Shown: piece after piece, positions 16,038-22,909 of the stretch | Position numbering within the stretch: position 1 is the stretch's first letter | Layout of the letters: each line of letters starts with the position of its first letter | DNA from: Chthoniobacter flavus | GTDB lineage: Bacteria; Verrucomicrobiota; Verrucomicrobiia; Chthoniobacterales; Terrimicrobiaceae | Assembly (NCBI GenBank): GCA_945883435.1 | Contig: CAMCXK010000026.1 | Coordinates: 1 to 40,503 of the forward strand | Length of the DNA: 40,503 bases | Reading direction: 5' to 3' | Notes under the pieces: model-generated | What the model was told of the DNA's origin: nothing | Database searches by the model: none | The model's input: the letters and a program-made list of their open reading frames with translations, nothing else | Position numbers and translations under genes: made by a program

Positions 16038-16646
16038 TCACTCGGCAGCGCTTTCTTCGGCCATGCGGGCCGTGAGATGCGCCGACCAACTCACCCCTGG
16101 GGCGGGCTGGCCGTAGAGGATTTCGAGGGTCTCTGAGCTTTCGAGTTGCTGGGGATGGCCCGGCATGTCGGCCAAGCCGGCCAGAAATGGCATCAAAAAA
16201 TCATGCGGCCGGTTGAGAAGATCGTTGTAAAGCACCTCGGCCGCCGGGGGAGGCAGGGAACGGTCCCGGATGCGTGCGGCCCAGCGGCGCGCCGCATCGT
16301 CATCGGACAGATTGGCGATGTGGTGGGCGGCTTCGCTTTGCCTGTCGGCATCGAGCGCGGGCAGTGCGGCCAGCAACCGATCGACCGACTGGTCGAAATC
16401 CAGATTTTGGTTTGCGAGGATATCGGAGATGGCATCCATCGGCTCGGGGGTTGGAACGGATGGCCGCACACCGGGGGAATCCATCGGGTCCGCCGCAGGG
16501 GCAAAATCCGGCCGCGGCTTGGCGGCGGCCGATTCCTTGGCAGGAGGGGGCGGAATCTCCGCAGGTGGGTTTGTCAGGGCGATCCAGAAAATCGCTCCCA
16601 AGGCAAAGAGGATTACGAGGGCGAGGGCGGCGATGATTTTTTTCAT
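16038..16646 (-). CDS. Hypothetical exported or membrane-anchored protein
   Basis: This 202-residue protein begins MKKIIAALALVILFALGAI, a signal anchor or signal peptide without a clear cleavage motif. A proline/alanine-rich linker follows (residues about 27-70). The C-terminal part (about 70-200) is alpha-helical: RLLAALPALDADRQSEAAHHIANL, DDDAARRWAARIRD, AEVLYNDLLNRPHDFLMPFL, and an end near MAEESAAE. I know no named family; the helical part is reminiscent of HEAT-like repeats. It starts in an ATGA overlap with the trpS stop codon, so it is the second gene of a trpS operon. It is most likely periplasmic or inner-membrane attached. Confidence 0.8.
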   Translation of the reverse strand: MKKIIAALALVILFALGAIFWIALTNPPAEIPPPPAKESAAAKPRPDFAPAADPMDSPGVRPSVPTPEPMDAISDILANQNLDFDQSVDRLLAALPALDADRQSEAAHHIANLSDDDAARRWAARIRDRSLPPPAAEVLYNDLLNRPHDFLMPFLAGLADMPGHPQQLESSETLEILYGQPAPGVSWSAHLTARMAEESAAE

Positions 16647-17617
16647 TTCAAACAGCCTCCCAGGCCCACCGCACCGCGCACGCGCTCGATCACAGGCTCC
16701 GCAACCGCCGCAGCCCGCCGGGCGCCCTCTTTGAGAACCTCCTCGACATGGCCCGGTTGCGCTTCGAGTTCCGCCCTCCGGCGGCGCATCGGCTCAAAGT
16801 AATCCCAGACCGCATTCAAAAGGCGCTTTTTGAAGTCTCCGTAGCCGCAGCCTCCCGAGTCAAAATCCGCCCGCATCGCCTCGAACTCGGCTGGCCGGGC
16901 CACGAGCCGGAAAAGATCCAGAATCACCGACCCCTCCACGGGTTTGGGTGCCTCGACGGGTGTGGAGTCGGTTTTGATCCCCATGATTTTCTTTTTCAAA
17001 GCCCGCTCGTCGGCGAACAACTCGACGACGTTGTCGTAGCTTTTGCTCATTTTCGCCCCATCGAGGCCCGGAACCACCGCCGTATCCTCGCGGATCACGG
17101 GCTGGGGCAGTTTGAACACCGGGCCAAAAAGCTCGTTCACCTTGATGGCGATGTCGCGGGTCACTTCGAGGTGTTGTTTTTGGTCCCGCCCGACAGGGAC
17201 GAGGTCGCTGTCATAAAGCAAAATATCCGCCGCCATGAGCACCGGATAGGAGAACAAGGCATGCGTGGCCGCTTGACCCCGCGCGGTTTTGTCTTTGAAC
17301 GAATGGCAGCGTTCCAACAAGCCCATCGGCGTGACGGTGCTCAGGATCCAGGCCAATTCGACCACGCAGGCCACGTCGGATTGGCGGAAGAACACCGCCT
17401 TGGCGGGATCCAGTCCGCAAGCCAGAAAGTCCAAAGCCAACTCGTGCGTGTGGCGCCGCAACCGCGCGGCGTCGTGCACCGTCGTCAAGGCATGGAAGTC
17501 GGCAATGAAGTAAAACGCCTCGCCTTGATCCTGAAGTTCGATGGCCGGCTTCATCATGCCGAAATAGTTTCCCAGATGAAGCGTGCCGGAGGGTTGGATG
17601 CCGGAAAGAATGCGCAT
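16643..17617 (-). CDS. trpS: Tryptophanyl-tRNA synthetase
   Basis: This class Ic aminoacyl-tRNA synthetase charges tRNA-Trp. It is 324 residues, the normal bacterial length. The ATP-binding HIGH-type motif is PSGTLHLGNYFG at residues 9-20 and the KMSKS loop is GAKMSKSYDN near residue 195. SYPVLMAADILLYDSDLVPVG and GRDQKQHLEVTRDIA contribute to the tryptophan pocket, and the C-terminal helical domain holds the anticodon-binding end. A weak promoter candidate (TTGACC at 17646-17651, TACGGT at 17625-17630, minus strand, 15-base spacing) lies in the 89-base gap to the divergent gspG. No T-box or attenuator structure is visible. Confidence 0.97.
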   Translation of the reverse strand: MRILSGIQPSGTLHLGNYFGMMKPAIELQDQGEAFYFIADFHALTTVHDAARLRRHTHELALDFLACGLDPAKAVFFRQSDVACVVELAWILSTVTPMGLLERCHSFKDKTARGQAATHALFSYPVLMAADILLYDSDLVPVGRDQKQHLEVTRDIAIKVNELFGPVFKLPQPVIREDTAVVPGLDGAKMSKSYDNVVELFADERALKKKIMGIKTDSTPVEAPKPVEGSVILDLFRLVARPAEFEAMRADFDSGGCGYGDFKKRLLNAVWDYFEPMRRRRAELEAQPGHVEEVLKEGARRAAAVAEPVIERVRGAVGLGGCLK

Positions 17618-17678
17618 GGGCCGAACCGTAGCAATTTCCCCGTCCGGTCAAAACCCCTCTTTTTCAAACTTGCCGAGA

Positions 17679-17693
17679 CCGCCCGCAGGGCGG
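17679..17693. repeat. Short hairpin in the trpS-gspG divergent gap
   Basis: CCGCCC (17679-17684) and GGGCGG (17688-17693) form a perfect 6-bp stem with a GCA loop, 13 bases before the gspG start. It lies between two weak promoter-like hexamers on the plus strand and may be an operator or a leader hairpin of the secretion operon. Confidence 0.4.
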
Positions 17694-17706
17694 ATAGGTT
17701 GGCTTG

Positions 17707-18141
17707 ATGAAAAATCCAGCCGCCCTCCGACGGAAGCGCCTTCGCGAGTCGGGCTACACGCTTTTTGAAATCATGCTCGTTCTGGGCATCATTGCCGTGT
17801 TGGTGGGGTCCGCGATTTATATGCTGGTGGGCAATATCGATGTGGCCAAGGAACAGCGGGTGGACAGCGATATCGAAGCGATCACGATGCAACTTCGGAC
17901 CTATGAAATGCTCAACTACCGCATGCCTACGACCGAGCAGGGGTTGAAAGCGCTGGTTTCCCGACCGGGCACCGAACCGCGCCCTCGCCGCTGGAAGCAA
18001 CTGATGAAAAGCGTGCCTCTTGATCCATGGGGCAATGAATATGTTTATCGCAATCCCGGCAAGGGAGGCAGTGGATTTGACATCTACTCGCTCGGACCGG
18101 ATGGCAAGGAGAGCGATGACGACGCTGGAAAACCCCAGTAA
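17707..18141 (+). CDS. gspG: Type II secretion major pseudopilin GspG
   Basis: The major pseudopilin builds the periplasmic pseudopilus that pushes substrates through the secretin. The protein is 144 residues. The prepilin leader ends RESG, and cleavage by prepilin peptidase would leave YTLFEIMLVLGIIAVLVG with Glu at +5. The globular part contains MPTTEQGLKALVSRPG, PLDPWGNEYVYRNPG and GFDIYSLGPDGKESDDDAG, the calcium-binding C-terminus of GspG. This last segment separates GspG from type IV pilins. ATG 17707 is preceded by an in-frame TTG at 17704. It opens the secretion operon; no prepilin peptidase gene is seen in the window. gspH overlaps by 26 bases. Confidence 0.95.
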   Translation: MKNPAALRRKRLRESGYTLFEIMLVLGIIAVLVGSAIYMLVGNIDVAKEQRVDSDIEAITMQLRTYEMLNYRMPTTEQGLKALVSRPGTEPRPRRWKQLMKSVPLDPWGNEYVYRNPGKGGSGFDIYSLGPDGKESDDDAGKPQ

Positions 18142-18586
18142 CCGGCGATCGCGCGGCTACACGCTTTTTGAAATTCTTCTCGCCCTCGGCATTATCGCAA
18201 TCCTTCTCGGCGTCGCCGTTCCCTTCGCTGTGGAAGGTTTTCAAAAATCTCCCGCACAGGAAATCGAGGAGCAGATTGCGCAGGCGGTGCGTTCCGCCCG
18301 CGAGGCGGCCCTCGAGAGCGGGGAAGGCCGCCGCTTGGGCCTCGACACCCGGGGACTGGCAGGCACCGGGGGATTGCCGTCGATGGAACTTCCCGAGGGA
18401 TGGTCTCTGCAAGTGAGGCGATTCACCGAAGACCGCTTTCGCAAGCCCGCGCGGGGCGAGGCGTGGGAGTTCAATGGCGCCGGCATTCTGGAACCTCTGG
18501 TCTTGAGAATCTCCCGCGCCAAGGAATGGTTTGAAATCAGCTTCGACCCGCTGACAGGCGAGGTCCTGCGTCCCGACAATGGATAA
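18116..18586 (+). CDS. gspH: Type II secretion minor pseudopilin GspH
   Basis: This 156-residue minor pseudopilin has leader ending RSRG and then YTLFEILLALGIIAILLG with Glu at +5, followed by AVPFAVEGFQ. After the helix, EQIAQAVRSAREAALESGE and RRLGLDTRG match the GspH region where an Arg/Glu-rich helix is followed by a beta-rich domain. The assignment to GspH rather than another minor pseudopilin rests on order (directly after gspG) and on this AREAA segment. ATG 18116 is chosen because AAGGAG stands four bases before it; the open frame begins earlier, inside gspG. It overlaps both neighbours. Confidence 0.85.
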   Translation: MTTLENPSNRRSRGYTLFEILLALGIIAILLGVAVPFAVEGFQKSPAQEIEEQIAQAVRSAREAALESGEGRRLGLDTRGLAGTGGLPSMELPEGWSLQVRRFTEDRFRKPARGEAWEFNGAGILEPLVLRISRAKEWFEISFDPLTGEVLRPDNG

Positions 18587-19016
18587 AACCGTCACCGGCC
18601 TTTCCCGCACCGGCACTGGAAACCTGTGTCCTCCGGGCACGTTTCGGGATCAACAGGGCTTTACATTGTTCGAGGTCCTGATTGCGCTGGGGGTCTTTGC
18701 GATCGCGGTGACGGGACTCGTATGGGCGTTGCAATCCGCTATCGAGGCCTCGCTGAGCGCGCGGGAACGCTTGTTCGCGCGGACCGCTCTGGAAAGCCGC
18801 CTGGCCAGCGCCATGGCGAATCCCCCGCTGGACGGAAAGCGGGAGATCGATGGCCGCACGAACAACGGTCTCTCGGTGGTGGAAATCTTCGAGCCTGCGG
18901 AAATTCAAAACACCAATGGCGAGGTCCTCCCGGGCCTGTGGCGTCTCCGTGTGACCACCTCCAACGGCCGGACGAAAGCCGAGGAAAGCGCCGAAATCCT
19001 GGTCTTCCGCCCATGA
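18579..19016 (+). CDS. gspI: Type II secretion minor pseudopilin GspI
   Basis: This 145-residue minor pseudopilin has an unusually long leader of 27 residues ending DQQG, with mature start FTLFEVLIALGVFAIAVTGL and Glu at +5. The segment RTALESRLASAMANPP resembles the GspI region after the helix. The remaining domain is short (about 90 residues) and ends in VTTSNGRTKAEESAEILVF. In characterised systems GspI nucleates the I-J-K tip complex. The identification relies on position between gspH and gspJ and on the family-like length. It overlaps gspH by eight bases and gspJ by four. Confidence 0.83.
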   Translation: MDKTVTGLSRTGTGNLCPPGTFRDQQGFTLFEVLIALGVFAIAVTGLVWALQSAIEASLSARERLFARTALESRLASAMANPPLDGKREIDGRTNNGLSVVEIFEPAEIQNTNGEVLPGLWRLRVTTSNGRTKAEESAEILVFRP

Positions 19017-19708
19017 CAGCCCTGCCTTCCGCCACCTTGTTGCGCCGAGGCTTCACACTCTTCGAGGTTATCATGGCGCTCCTCATCCTGGGACTTCTCA
19101 GCGGAGCCGTTTATTCGATCAGCAGGGCCGCTCTGGAAACATCCAAGGCCGTCCAAAACGAGCAGTCCGGCGCGCGGCGTTTGGAGGCCTTCTTGCGTGT
19201 GGCCCGTGATGCATTTTTGAACCTTCCCGCCGACGGTTCGGTGACGTTGCAATTCTCCAAATCCGCACAGGGCGCCCCGGTGCCGGAACTGGTGCTGAAA
19301 AAGGCGGCCGGGGCATTTGGCGTGCCCAGTCTGGGCGGCGGTTCGCTGGTTCTGGCAGCGCGTCCGCAAGCCGATGGTTCGCGGGTGTTTGCGATTTTGA
19401 GAATCCCCGGGGGCGTCGAGGGCATGGATCTGGACCGTTTTCTTCAGCAAGCCGCCTGGATCCCCCTGTTGCCGGGCGTTGAAAAAGTGCGCTGGCAATT
19501 TTTCAACGGCAACGAGTGGGCGGAGGAATGGCTGGACGGAAACGGCCGGCCGCTTTTGGCGAGGCTGGAATTCGATTACCAGGCCATGCCCGGATCCCCG
19601 GTGGGGGTCGAATTTTGGATTCCGCCCCTGCAACCGCCGCAGCCACCCGGGACGCAGGCTCCGCCACCGGCCCCCGAACCACCCGATTCCAATGCGCCTG
19701 CATCCTGA
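19013..19708 (+). CDS. gspJ: Type II secretion minor pseudopilin GspJ
   Basis: This 231-residue pseudopilin has a short leader ending LLRRG and mature start FTLFEVIMALLILGLLSGAV with Glu at +5. It is the largest of the minor pseudopilins with Glu5, as expected for GspJ. Its globular domain contains GSLVLAARPQADGSRVFAILRIP and LLPGVEKVRWQFFNG, the latter close to the GspJ pattern of a W-x-F strand after a G-V segment. The last 25 residues are proline-rich (PPLQPPQPPG), an odd extension. It starts in an ATGA overlap with gspI and overlaps gspK by 17 bases. Confidence 0.82.
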   Translation: MTALPSATLLRRGFTLFEVIMALLILGLLSGAVYSISRAALETSKAVQNEQSGARRLEAFLRVARDAFLNLPADGSVTLQFSKSAQGAPVPELVLKKAAGAFGVPSLGGGSLVLAARPQADGSRVFAILRIPGGVEGMDLDRFLQQAAWIPLLPGVEKVRWQFFNGNEWAEEWLDGNGRPLLARLEFDYQAMPGSPVGVEFWIPPLQPPQPPGTQAPPPAPEPPDSNAPAS

Positions 19709-20603
19709 CCGCCGGGGCATCGCCCTTTCGCTTGTGCTGTGGTGTTTGGCGTTTCTGGCCGGACTGGTGATTCTCACAGGCGGCTTGGTGCGGGGTTGGC
19801 TGGACAGCGAGTCGCAAGCTGGAAAGCGTTTCGTCGCGCGTCAGATGGCGCTGAACGGGATCGCGCTGGGGCTCCATCCCTCCATGGAGCCCGGACATCC
19901 GCTGCTGCGCCACGGCGATCGCGAGTCCGAGGGATACGAGGTGGTCATCGACAGCGAGGCGGCCAAGGTGAACCCCAACTTCTGGATCGCCCAGGGAAAC
20001 CGCAAGATTTTCCACCGCCTCTTCGCCGCTTGGGGCGCGAATCTCACCGCCAGCGATGCGGCCATCGACGCCCTTCAAGATTGGATCGACGCGGACGACC
20101 TGCTTTCGCTCAACGGAGCCGAGCGGGGCGAATACGAGCGCGCGGGGCGGCCGGGATTCCCTCCCAACGAACCCCTGCGCCATGTGCGGGAGATGGAGGC
20201 GGTGCTGAGTCTCGCCCCCCTCCTTGCCGGGAAGGAAGACTGGCGGGGCCTTTTCACAATCTGGTATTCAGGTAAGGTCAGCCTTCAACACGCCGATGAA
20301 CCGCTGCTCTCCGCCCTCGCCGAACTCACGCCGCTGCAATGCCAGTCGCTGCGGGAATTGCGCGCCGGGCAAGATGGCATCGAGGACACTTCGGACGACC
20401 TTCCCCTCGAATCCGTTGCCGCCGTGGCCGATTTTCTGGGAGCGGGAACCAACCAGCGGGCGGCTCTCGAGGAGTTTTTCGACACGTCCGGCAACATCCG
20501 CCGCATCGAAAGCACCGGCTGGTGCGGCGGGGTCCGGCACACAATCATTGTTATCGCTCCGGAAGACGCTCCGGGACGCATTATGAGCTGGGAGGAAAAA
20601 TGA
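19692..20603 (+). CDS. gspK: Type II secretion minor pseudopilin GspK
   Basis: This 303-residue protein starts MRLHPDRRG followed by IALSLVLWCLAFLAGLVILT. It is prepilin-like but lacks Glu at +5, which is the defining feature of GspK, the tip subunit. The following domain has the expected elements: VIDSEAAKVNPNFW (the D-E-x-x-K-x-N-x-N motif), AIDALQDWIDADD, RHVREMEAVL near residue 160, then a low-identity insert and AAVADFLGAGTN. The C-terminus contains HTIIVIAPE. GspK caps the pseudopilus. It shares an ATGA with gspL. Confidence 0.88.
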   Translation: MRLHPDRRGIALSLVLWCLAFLAGLVILTGGLVRGWLDSESQAGKRFVARQMALNGIALGLHPSMEPGHPLLRHGDRESEGYEVVIDSEAAKVNPNFWIAQGNRKIFHRLFAAWGANLTASDAAIDALQDWIDADDLLSLNGAERGEYERAGRPGFPPNEPLRHVREMEAVLSLAPLLAGKEDWRGLFTIWYSGKVSLQHADEPLLSALAELTPLQCQSLRELRAGQDGIEDTSDDLPLESVAAVADFLGAGTNQRAALEEFFDTSGNIRRIESTGWCGGVRHTIIVIAPEDAPGRIMSWEEK

Positions 20604-21799
20604 ACCGCGCCGATGGCATCCTGCGCCCCGCAGCGGACGGATGGGAGCTTTGCCCGCTGACCGCCGGTTCCAGCCGCGTGGCCGATCCCGACACGAAACG
20701 CCTCGCGCTCCACAAGTCCCTTGTGCTCGGCCTTCCCGCCGCCAGTTGTCTGGCCATTCCCCTCTGGATTCCCGAAGGCGCGGAGGAAATGGCGGAACTC
20801 GAACTCTCCAGCCGCCACCTTCTGAAAAAGGATGCCGCGGTCGGCACGATTCCGGTTTTTGAAAAAGACGGGCGCACACTCTCGTTGGCAATTTCGGTGG
20901 TTGACGACGGCATTCCACCGGAGTTTTTCGAATTCACCCGTCGCTGCGAACCGGTGGCGATGCTGTTCCCCCGCCGCTGGGCCGATGTGATCGTGTGGCG
21001 GGAACCGGAGGCGCTGTGCTTCGCCATTCAGCGCGCCGAGGGGTGTGTGTTTTTCGCCTTCACCGGCGAGCGCTCCGTCGATGTCCACTTCACCGGCTTG
21101 ATCGATCGCACCGTGGCGCGCCTGCGCTCGGAGGGTGTTCTCGAATCCACTCCCGTGAAGGCCGTTCTGGTCGGGAGCTTCAGCGACGACGATCGCCGCC
21201 GGTTGGGCGACGCCCTGCGGGTCGAATGCGAACAGGTGGGGAATTTTCCAGACCCGGTCTTGCCGGAGCGTCCTTCCCTCTGCGATCCACCGGGGGCGAA
21301 ACGCGCGGTGGCCAAGCGGGCGCGGACAAAAAAAATCGCCCTGGGGGCGACGATCGCACTGGCCGTCTACAGTGTGCTCCTGCTGCTCGTGGCTGCCGAC
21401 CTCGGCTGGCAGCGCTACCAGTTGCACCGTCTCGGCGCCGAAATCGCCGGGCAGCAAGACGAGGCGGCGGCCGCCGAAAGACTCGTCACCGATTGGAAAG
21501 CCTTCCGCACTTCGATCGATCCCCGCCTCTTTGCGCTGGACCAACTCGCGGCCGTGGCCAGCGAAATCCCCGGCGAGCAGGTGCGCCTGACCCAATACCA
21601 ATACGACCGCGGGCGCCTCTCGATCGCCGGCGAGGCGGCCGATGTCTCCCAAGCCTACGAATTTCAAGAGCGGGTGAAAAAATCCGAACCCTTGCTCGAC
21701 TACGAATGGACCACACGCCAGCCCCAGTTGGCCGGCAAAAACAAAGTGCGGTTCGAAATGGAAGGAACCCGACCCGATGCGGCCACTGGCGAGGAATGA
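20600..21799 (+). CDS. gspL: Type II secretion inner-membrane protein GspL-like
   Basis: This 399-residue protein has a cytoplasmic N-terminal domain (about 1-235, actin-like in GspL). One span at KIALGATIALAVYSVLLLLV (about 237-256) is followed by a periplasmic ferredoxin-like domain that contains LAAVASEIPGEQVRLTQYQY and RLSIAGEAADVSQAYEFQER. The N-terminal part is divergent and the nucleotide-binding residues of PilM are not recognisable, as is usual in GspL. GspL connects the ATPase GspE to the platform. Position between gspK and gspM supports the call. Its start has the best Shine-Dalgarno of the operon, GGGAGGAAAA directly before ATG 20600. Confidence 0.82.
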   Translation: MNRADGILRPAADGWELCPLTAGSSRVADPDTKRLALHKSLVLGLPAASCLAIPLWIPEGAEEMAELELSSRHLLKKDAAVGTIPVFEKDGRTLSLAISVVDDGIPPEFFEFTRRCEPVAMLFPRRWADVIVWREPEALCFAIQRAEGCVFFAFTGERSVDVHFTGLIDRTVARLRSEGVLESTPVKAVLVGSFSDDDRRRLGDALRVECEQVGNFPDPVLPERPSLCDPPGAKRAVAKRARTKKIALGATIALAVYSVLLLLVAADLGWQRYQLHRLGAEIAGQQDEAAAAERLVTDWKAFRTSIDPRLFALDQLAAVASEIPGEQVRLTQYQYDRGRLSIAGEAADVSQAYEFQERVKKSEPLLDYEWTTRQPQLAGKNKVRFEMEGTRPDAATGEE

Positions 21800-22328
21800 A
21801 CAACGGCTCCTGGTGATTTTCGCGGCCGCGGTTTTCGTGGCGCTCAATCTCTTCGCCCTCCGCGCCTGGACCAGCCAGCGTGCGGCCCTCTCCAACCGTC
21901 TCCGCGATGCGAAATCCACGCTTTCCACCGGAAAATCCTGGATTGCGGCCGCAGAGACTCTCGAAACAGCCAAGGCATGGATCGAAGCCAACCCGCCGCC
22001 CGCCGCCCGCGCGGAGGAGGCCAGCACACGGTTGCTCAATCTCGTGCGCTCCCAAGCCGAGTCGAACGCCCTCCGCATTGCCGAGGAATCCCTCCTCCCG
22101 CCCGGGGACTCGCCGGACGCGGACTCCGTGGTGCTTCAAACCAAACTTCACGGTCCATTCGCGGCCGTCGCCCGGTTCTTGTTCGAACTTCAAAAGCCCG
22201 CCGACTGGCGCACGGTCGATAAAATCGCCATCCGCAGCGATGCCGAGCCGCCAAATGTCGTGGTGGACTTGCAAATCCGCCAATTCTACCGTGCCGGGAC
22301 GCCCCCCGCCGGGGCCGAATCCGAATGA
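21777..22328 (+). CDS. gspM: Type II secretion inner-membrane protein GspM-like
   Basis: This 183-residue bitopic protein has a short cytoplasmic start MRPLARNEQR, then a span LLVIFAAAVFVALNLFALRAW. A coiled-coil-like segment follows (about residues 32-85, LSNRLRDAKSTLSTGK onward), and a ferredoxin-like domain with VVLQTKLHGPFAAVARFLFEL and VVVDLQIRQFY. This is the layout of GspM/PilO, which pairs with GspL. Sequence conservation in this family is low, so the name depends mainly on topology and gene order. It overlaps gspL by 23 bases and the next gene by four. Confidence 0.78.
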   Translation: MRPLARNEQRLLVIFAAAVFVALNLFALRAWTSQRAALSNRLRDAKSTLSTGKSWIAAAETLETAKAWIEANPPPAARAEEASTRLLNLVRSQAESNALRIAEESLLPPGDSPDADSVVLQTKLHGPFAAVARFLFELQKPADWRTVDKIAIRSDAEPPNVVVDLQIRQFYRAGTPPAGAESE

Positions 22329-22909
22329 AACCCCACCTTGCCAGACTTGTGGCCATCGGCCTCGCAATCCAGACCGCCGCCGGTGACAGCGTGGATGCGC
22401 CTTGGCTTCTGCCGCGGTCGATGGATGCCTTTCAAAATCTGCTCGACCGCTCCCCCTTCTCGCTTCCCACCGCCGAGGAAAGCGCCCCCCTGGCCGACCG
22501 GTTTTCTCTCACCGGAGCCGCCACGATCGATGGCAAGCCGGTCGTCTTCGTCTTCGACAAAAACACCCAAAACCGCCTCATGCTCGGCCAAACCCCCGAT
22601 GGTGCAAACAACCAGCTTTTGGATTTCCAGCCGGATTCCGATCCGCAAAAAATGACCGCCCGCGTGCGTCTGGAGGGCCAAGAGTCGGTCTTGCGCTACG
22701 CGGAATCAACTCCAGCGGCCCAGGGAATGCCCCAACCGCCGGTTGCCGGAAACTTTCCTCCCCAGCCGGGGCCACCCCAAGCCGTTCCGCCCGGACAGGT
22801 CGTCGCCACAAATGCGCCCCCCGGTTCCAACCAACCGCCGCGCCGCGTGATCCGCCGCCGCGTGATCTCGGGGCAGCCACCCGCTCCCCAGCCCGTTCCA
22901 AATCAATGA
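22325..22909 (+). CDS. Proline-rich secretion protein, GspC HR-domain-like
   Basis: This 194-residue protein lies between gspM and the secretin gene with ATGA overlaps on both sides, so it belongs to the machine. It starts with a signal peptide-like MKPHLARLVAIGLAIQTAAG. After a linker (FQNLLDRSPFSLP) comes a compact beta-rich unit, residues about 58-125: DRFSLTGAATIDGKPVVFVF, RLMLGQTPDG, ARVRLEGQESVLRY. This strand order resembles the homology region of GspC, which binds the secretin N0 domain; no gspC is otherwise present. The last 60 residues are a Pro/Gln/Arg-rich tail. I infer that it replaces GspC or PilP; sequence identity is too low to be sure. Confidence 0.65.
   Translation: MKPHLARLVAIGLAIQTAAGDSVDAPWLLPRSMDAFQNLLDRSPFSLPTAEESAPLADRFSLTGAATIDGKPVVFVFDKNTQNRLMLGQTPDGANNQLLDFQPDSDPQKMTARVRLEGQESVLRYAESTPAAQGMPQPPVAGNFPPQPGPPQAVPPGQVVATNAPPGSNQPPRRVIRRRVISGQPPAPQPVPNQ

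Noticed and set aside
17618-17700. T-box or tryptophan attenuator upstream of trpS
   Set aside because: No T-box specifier structure or run of Trp codons; the gap is only 89 bases.
22402-22905. Upstream extension of the gspD frame
   Set aside because: It overlaps the GspC-like gene in another frame; the secretin's signal peptide starts clearly at 22906.
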